From: Pelecanus crispus
Taxonomy: Eukaryota; Chordata; Aves; Pelecaniformes; Pelecanidae
DNA: 64,000 nucleotides
NCBI RefSeq assembly: GCF_030463565.1
Contig: NC_134646.1
Coordinates: 66,171,710-66,235,709, forward strand
Reading direction: 5' to 3'
Below are positions 58,701-64,000 of this stretch, piece by piece. Under the pieces are notes generated by a model that saw only the letters and a program-made list of their open reading frames with translations, ran no database searches and was not told the origin of the DNA. The translations under genes and the position numbers were made by a program. How positions within the stretch are numbered: position 1 is the stretch's first letter; each line of letters starts with the position of its first letter.

Positions 58701-61700
58701 CACTGTGGGGTTTGTTTTTGTTTTTTTTTTTTTTAAGATACTTTCCCTCCTGTCAGGGAACAGAAGAGAGACAAGAAATGCAATGAAACTAAAGGAAATA
58801 ATATTCCCATAATTACATATTGAATTGGAGATACTGTAACTCACTAGAATCTAAGCAACATTATCAAATTAGATTTGTGCATAAACATGCACAATATGTA
58901 AATTTACACCATATGTAAATAAAATGTTGCTCCTTAATAGGAGTTACGCCAAAAAAGGTGGTAGTGTTTATCATTTGGTAAGTAAAACATTTTATTAGCA
59001 GAAATCAAAAAGATTTTGCCTTGTTCATTTCAGTTTGGATCTACCGGAATGCTTGGTCACACACAGCCAATAGGTTCCTGACAGCATGTCCTGCGTTTGT
59101 TTGCTGTTTAACATAAAACGTTTACCAAATAAGGAAAACCTACACTTCCCCTTAACATCTTCCTTTTACTCAGCCTACCAGAGTGCCTTGAGTTCTCTTT
59201 ACCATATCAATACAATAAATATTGCATAAATATGTTCTAGGAGAAAAAGAGCTACACTCAGTTCTGTCTGGAAAATGCTGACTTTGTTTCTTGAAGGTAA
59301 CCTAGTATTCTACCTGAAGTCAAATTTAACAGCAAATAAATCATACAAAATCCTTTTCGTAAGCTGTTGTACTCAATAGAAGAGATGGCACAACATGTAA
59401 ATCGAAACAAACATCAACTTTTCAGAGATAGGATACAAATGCAGCAGAGAAATATTGACACAGTATATGGAGCAAATCTTGAACACTCAGAGGTTTTCTC
59501 AGTTTATACCCCAAACAAAAACTGAGACTTCCTTCCCCCCCCCCTCATCAATGCTGAATAGCTGCAAGTTCAACTGCAGAAATGATACCAAGCATAACAA
59601 TCTTCTTCCTTCTTACTGAGTTTTGCTGTTGACTAAGTAAAGCATGTTAACAGCAAATGTCATCTATGACAATCTGAAGAGAAATCCAAGCCTGAGCTGT
59701 GGATGTGGAGGCAAAGGCGCAGAAAAACTGACCACTGTTGATCTGCGCAGTAAGTCACCTGAGGTAATTATACACGCTGGAATGTTTTAGCAGAGAATTT
59801 CTTAACATAAAGATTGCTAATTGGTGTTAATTCCATTAAGTTATTTGCTTAATAAGCAGCTATTAAAAGTTACTAAACAGAGGTAACTACACCTTCCTTG
59901 CTTGAGTACTGTGTGCTGTTCTGCTCACCTCCAAACAGAATGAGCATAATTCCAACAGAAGGGGAGATCATCATATGAAAAAGGCTTATGATGGAAAATG
60001 AAGTAGATAATAATAAAGGAAATAGTGATTTTTTTTCCAATTGATAGTATTTTGAAAAGCTAGTAGCTAAAAAAAAAAAACCAAACCACCACACACCTGC
60101 CTTTACATGGTGTAATACACAGTTATGACAATGAGTTCTACTGATCATCATGTCCAAGACACCAAACTTTTTTCAAAGTGAGATCTACGTGATGGAACAT
60201 AAAGCAATGTTTATATTAGGTAAGATAAAAATCAAGCAGCCTGGAACAAGTCTTCACACTTCAGGACTTAAGGCAACTAGTAAGTGGTTTTTGTTAGGAA
60301 GAGTTATACTGAATCACTGTGCTGCAACTATGTGCTAGACTTCTTGCAATATCCTTTTTTCGAGTCCCAGGTCGATGGTTATTTCAACATATTAGATAAG
60401 CTACTTCTCTGATTTTGTAAAACCATTATGTTCTTTAACAAGGTTTTAACCAGTCACTTCCGGCCCAATGAGAGGGGAGAAGCACACAACAATATGCCTA
60501 AAATCATACTTGTGAATAATAGTGTCAATTGCTGTCCGAAAGAGCTATCTCTGAGAAAAAAAAACTTCAATTCCAATATTCCTAAAGAGCCTCTATGGAT
60601 TTCCACATTACAACACCACGGACAATATACATGGCTTTTCTCTTGAAGACGACAACACCAGTGTTTAGTAAAAGTTGATGCCACAGGAATTGAATCCCCT
60701 CCCCTATGAGGAAGTGAAATTTTAGCAAAATGGTTCTGAATGACAGACAACAGTGATAGATGCTCTGTAGAAATACAAGTAAGTTTGCTCTTTTATAAAA
60801 GCAGTAAAAATATTGCTCAGGATAACTTTGTTCCAAATACTATACTTCAGTGGTCTGTAAAGATCTACAGTCACATCCAAAATTTGATTCCAATCATTCT
60901 TTTTAAAAAAATAGGTAACAGAAGAATGATATATGCATACAATCCTCCTTGTCTATTTTCCAAGTCTTTGGAAGTAACCAAGTACTCATAAGTAAGGCCA
61001 AATTACTTATAGAAAAGTGAAAAAAGCCTTTAGGGTTTCTGGCAGCATAATTTCAGTAGTAATAATTTCCAGACAATCAGTTCTCATGCATACACTAACA
61101 CAAATTCTGCTAAACCAATTACTAAACCCTACCCTAAAAACAAAAGGTGCTTTATCAGTGAATTAGCTAACAACTTCCAGTCACGTAACAAAAGTATGCA
61201 AGAGAGTATGCCATGAGTGGAATAAAGAATACACACTGTAACCTACCAGGCACCCTCAGAGTGGAAAATTTCAGAATCACCACATTTCTCATATAAAAAT
61301 AAACGCCATAATTAAAGATGTATCTTAATTTAGCATTTCTGTTTTGCTTTGTACTTGTTTCTTAAACAGCTACGACAAAATATTATTTACTTACATGAAC
61401 AAACACACCAAAAGAATGAGAGACACGGAATAATCCAAGGCAACATTTCCCAGCTTCCCCAACTTGTTTACTGCTGGGAACTGCACATGCAACCCTTTAA
61501 ACACTGCACAAAACAAATCTGTCACCACTGCTATCCTAATGATTTTTATGTCTAAATGCCATTAATGCCAAGGTATTTTTTTCTAGACAGATGCAGCATT
61601 TTCACAATGCACTGTGCAGCACACACAACCTTCACTTCTCTCCCTTGACAGAGCTTTCCTCTGGCCCATCCCTCATTTCACTAGAAACTTTTAGTTTCTT

Positions 61701-64000
61701 TACCAATGTTCAGCCAGCATCCATCTTCTGTTGAACATTCATGAGGCCATACTGGCAACCTCTCATTAGTTACCCTTATTTGCCTCTGATTTTCCTATTT
61801 CTTCTCTTCTTTCTACAATCTGGTTGGGCAACAGTGACAGCTGGTTGGCACATTAAACATTACGCCAAGCAGGTGCATGGACAGCATGGAGGAGTTAATT
61901 TTGACGCACCTTTTGCTGAAAGCTGACTACACTACTGTTGATAATGGAATATTTCATATTCATGGCATGTTCAGTTATTCACTAGCATCACTATACACAA
62001 GAAAGGTCCAGTTCAGAGGAGATATTAATGCTATAATACCACATATAAGGTCCTTTTGCATATATTAAATGTGTTAGACTGAACACAAAAATCATTCCAG
62101 ACTAATTCAAAAAATTACATGACAGAATAAATCATTCTATACCAGACAAATCCCTACTTCTAAATATATTTAGTTATTAAAAGATTTGCATATAAAGAGT
62201 TACCCTGCATATTTCTAGAAGCCTTAATTACATGAAACATTCAGCTGTGCTTAGAAGTACAGTACACTTTTTAAACATAAATGTTGATTTATTGCAACAT
62301 GCATTAGTCAGATATAACAGGTAAGAGTTCTCTGCAGACTCCAATGTTAGCCCAGAAAGGGAACAGAAACTCAGGAGAATCCTATCAGATATTCTGAATA
62401 GCTAGTGAAAGATCCTCAAACACAGGACAACTGTAGCAGCTCCTAACAAGCTGCAGATTATATGTCACTAAATATTCTTGAAGATTTTGGGTTTTCTCTG
62501 TCTCTCTGGTTTCTTTCAAAGACAAGTCTATGCCATCAGAAAAAAAGACATTGCCCACAGCTCTCATCCTTCCTACTGCAAAACATGTATGAATAGTAAT
62601 GAACCACTAAGAGCAACTCCAATGCTCACAAAGACAGAGTAGGCAGACCAGTATTCTGCTTGTGACTAAACCAATCACAGTTGCATGATACTGAACAATT
62701 GTGGGCGAGTATCACAATTTCTAATTTAGCACAACATTCTGCTGTGAAGTACAAAATGTTACTTGAAGTTCCCAGATGCAATTAATGCAGAGGTGGAATT
62801 GTTCTTTCCTTTTTCCATAGCTGTGCTTCAGTCTTATCTACAGATCTAAACTATTTCTGTTAAAGAGTTTCAGAACCACATTAACTGATGGCAGTCTACT
62901 CTCTACTTCTGGTACTCCTTATGAACATAGACAGATAGGTCTAAAACCAGGTAGGCAAGAAAAAAAAAAAATCTAGTAAAGCACAGAAATGCCTTCTGGA
63001 ACCTACACTGCATTTTCAGTCATGTGCTGTTGTACCCAGCATTTTGTAAGACCCACGCAGTTCCTGCATCAGAAGTTTAGCAATAGAGAATGGAAGTAGT
63101 TAGCTTTGCAGTATTCCTTTCCCATTCTTAAACTGGAACAAAATATAAGGGGTGAATCAAATGAGGTGAGAAGGCCTGTTAAGAAGGTTGGGGTAGACTA
63201 TCAGAACATAACAAACATGCACAAGATTTGTTGGGCTGGAGGAGGCAAGGCAAGGCAAATGCAACAGCATGACTCAACAGATAAGACTTTTAAAAGAATC
63301 TTACAAAATACATTCTGAAACATTACATTCTAAAAAAAATTAATTTCCTTACACTGCAACCCAATCATTCAGATGAAGTCTGTAAAACAGTTCAAAAGCT
63401 GAACTGAATTCAAGCACAGATCATCTTCTCTAGTAAACAAGTAATCTACTAATAAGTCTCAAACCTACTGAAAGTAATAAATTACGGCTAACAAGGCTAT
63501 CAAAGATGGGGAGAAGGAGTTAACACCACTTCCCCTCCCCTACCATATTAATTATAGCTTCCTAGGTAGTATTACTGATTGGCTGAAACCTAATCCTGCA
63601 ACATTTTAAAGCTAAATGACATAGAAAACAAAACTTAAGTAGTACTGTCAATATAAATACCAAATTAATATCCAACCTGAGCAGTAATTATTCATTCCGT
63701 AGCATTCAAAAAATTTGAACACATTAAAGAAACATGGCAAAAATACCCGACTCAAAAAGTTTGTATCTAACACGTTAGAGGCTCCTTAAACAGGATGAGG
63801 TACTGCTCCCAGAACAGTTCTCATGAAGCCAGGAGAGCATTTTTTCCTCTGTATCTGAAGCAAGTGTCCTCACACTCAACAGAAATTTAACTGACACAGT
63901 GAGTAGAGTTAGTGGTGTGATCCACGTGTCTGAACAGGGCTTTCTACCTCATGGCAAAACAAGTTTACTCTGTTATAGAAGGAGCCCAGATTCCTAGCTC

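Larger units (their letters stand above)
37801..64000 (-). other. STIM2 intron 1 (partial)
   Basis: At least 26.2 kb of the first intron, running off the right edge. It contains three CR1 copies, a (GT)n microsatellite, a poly-G run, an A/C-rich tract and an AT minisatellite. No further coding exon, CpG island or RNA gene is recognised. Open frames such as 41173-41688 are unexplained but lack family signatures. Confidence 0.85.

Overview
This window is animal nuclear DNA, AT-rich and mostly non-coding. It holds one recognisable gene, read on the minus strand: STIM2, the endoplasmic-reticulum calcium sensor that switches on store-operated calcium entry. The organism is a sauropsid and most likely a bird. 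The reasons are at least six CR1 LINE copies (the dominant interspersed repeat of birds and other reptiles), no mammalian SINEs or L1, and a STIM2 protein very close to the vertebrate consensus. The species cannot be named from this sequence.

Layout, in gene order (right to left). 64000-37801 is part of a very large first intron; exon 1 (signal peptide and N-terminus) and the promoter lie beyond the right edge. Eleven coding exons follow, all flanked by GT-AG sites and all joining in frame: 37800-37670 (canonical EF-hand), 25582-25468 (hidden EF-hand), 18195-18084 and 17426-17311 (SAM domain), 15950-15773 (transmembrane helix and start of coiled coil 1), 14862-14685 (coiled coil 1), 14091-13924, 13707-13607 and 13354-13116 (CAD/SOAR, the Orai-activating region, then an acidic segment), 9485-9284 (Ser/Pro-rich) and 8472-7992 (EB1-binding TxIP motif, Lys-rich tail, stop). 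Together they give 2,021 coding bases, or 673 residues counting the first codon shared with exon 1. Below 7992 is the 3' UTR; its end is uncertain, with AATAAA signals at 7517-7512, 7007-7002 and 650-645.

The introns hold repeats: CR1 fragments at about 14.94, 20.39, 23.40, 38.35 and 51.94 kb (plus strand) and 54.98 kb (minus strand), a GC-richer LTR-like block at 28.2-28.8 kb with an internal 120-bp tandem duplication, a (GT)17 microsatellite, several poly-A/poly-T runs, three poly-G tracts and an AT-only minisatellite. I found no tRNA, rRNA, CRISPR array or second host gene.

I did not find an undescribed biological system. The most useful leads concern STIM2 itself: a Cys in the C-terminal polybasic tail, an extra luminal N-glycosylation sequon, no His/Pro-rich insert in the cytosolic tail, and no visible counterpart of the mammalian STIM2.1 (beta) inhibitory exon. 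Comparisons with human STIM2 are from memory and were not aligned.
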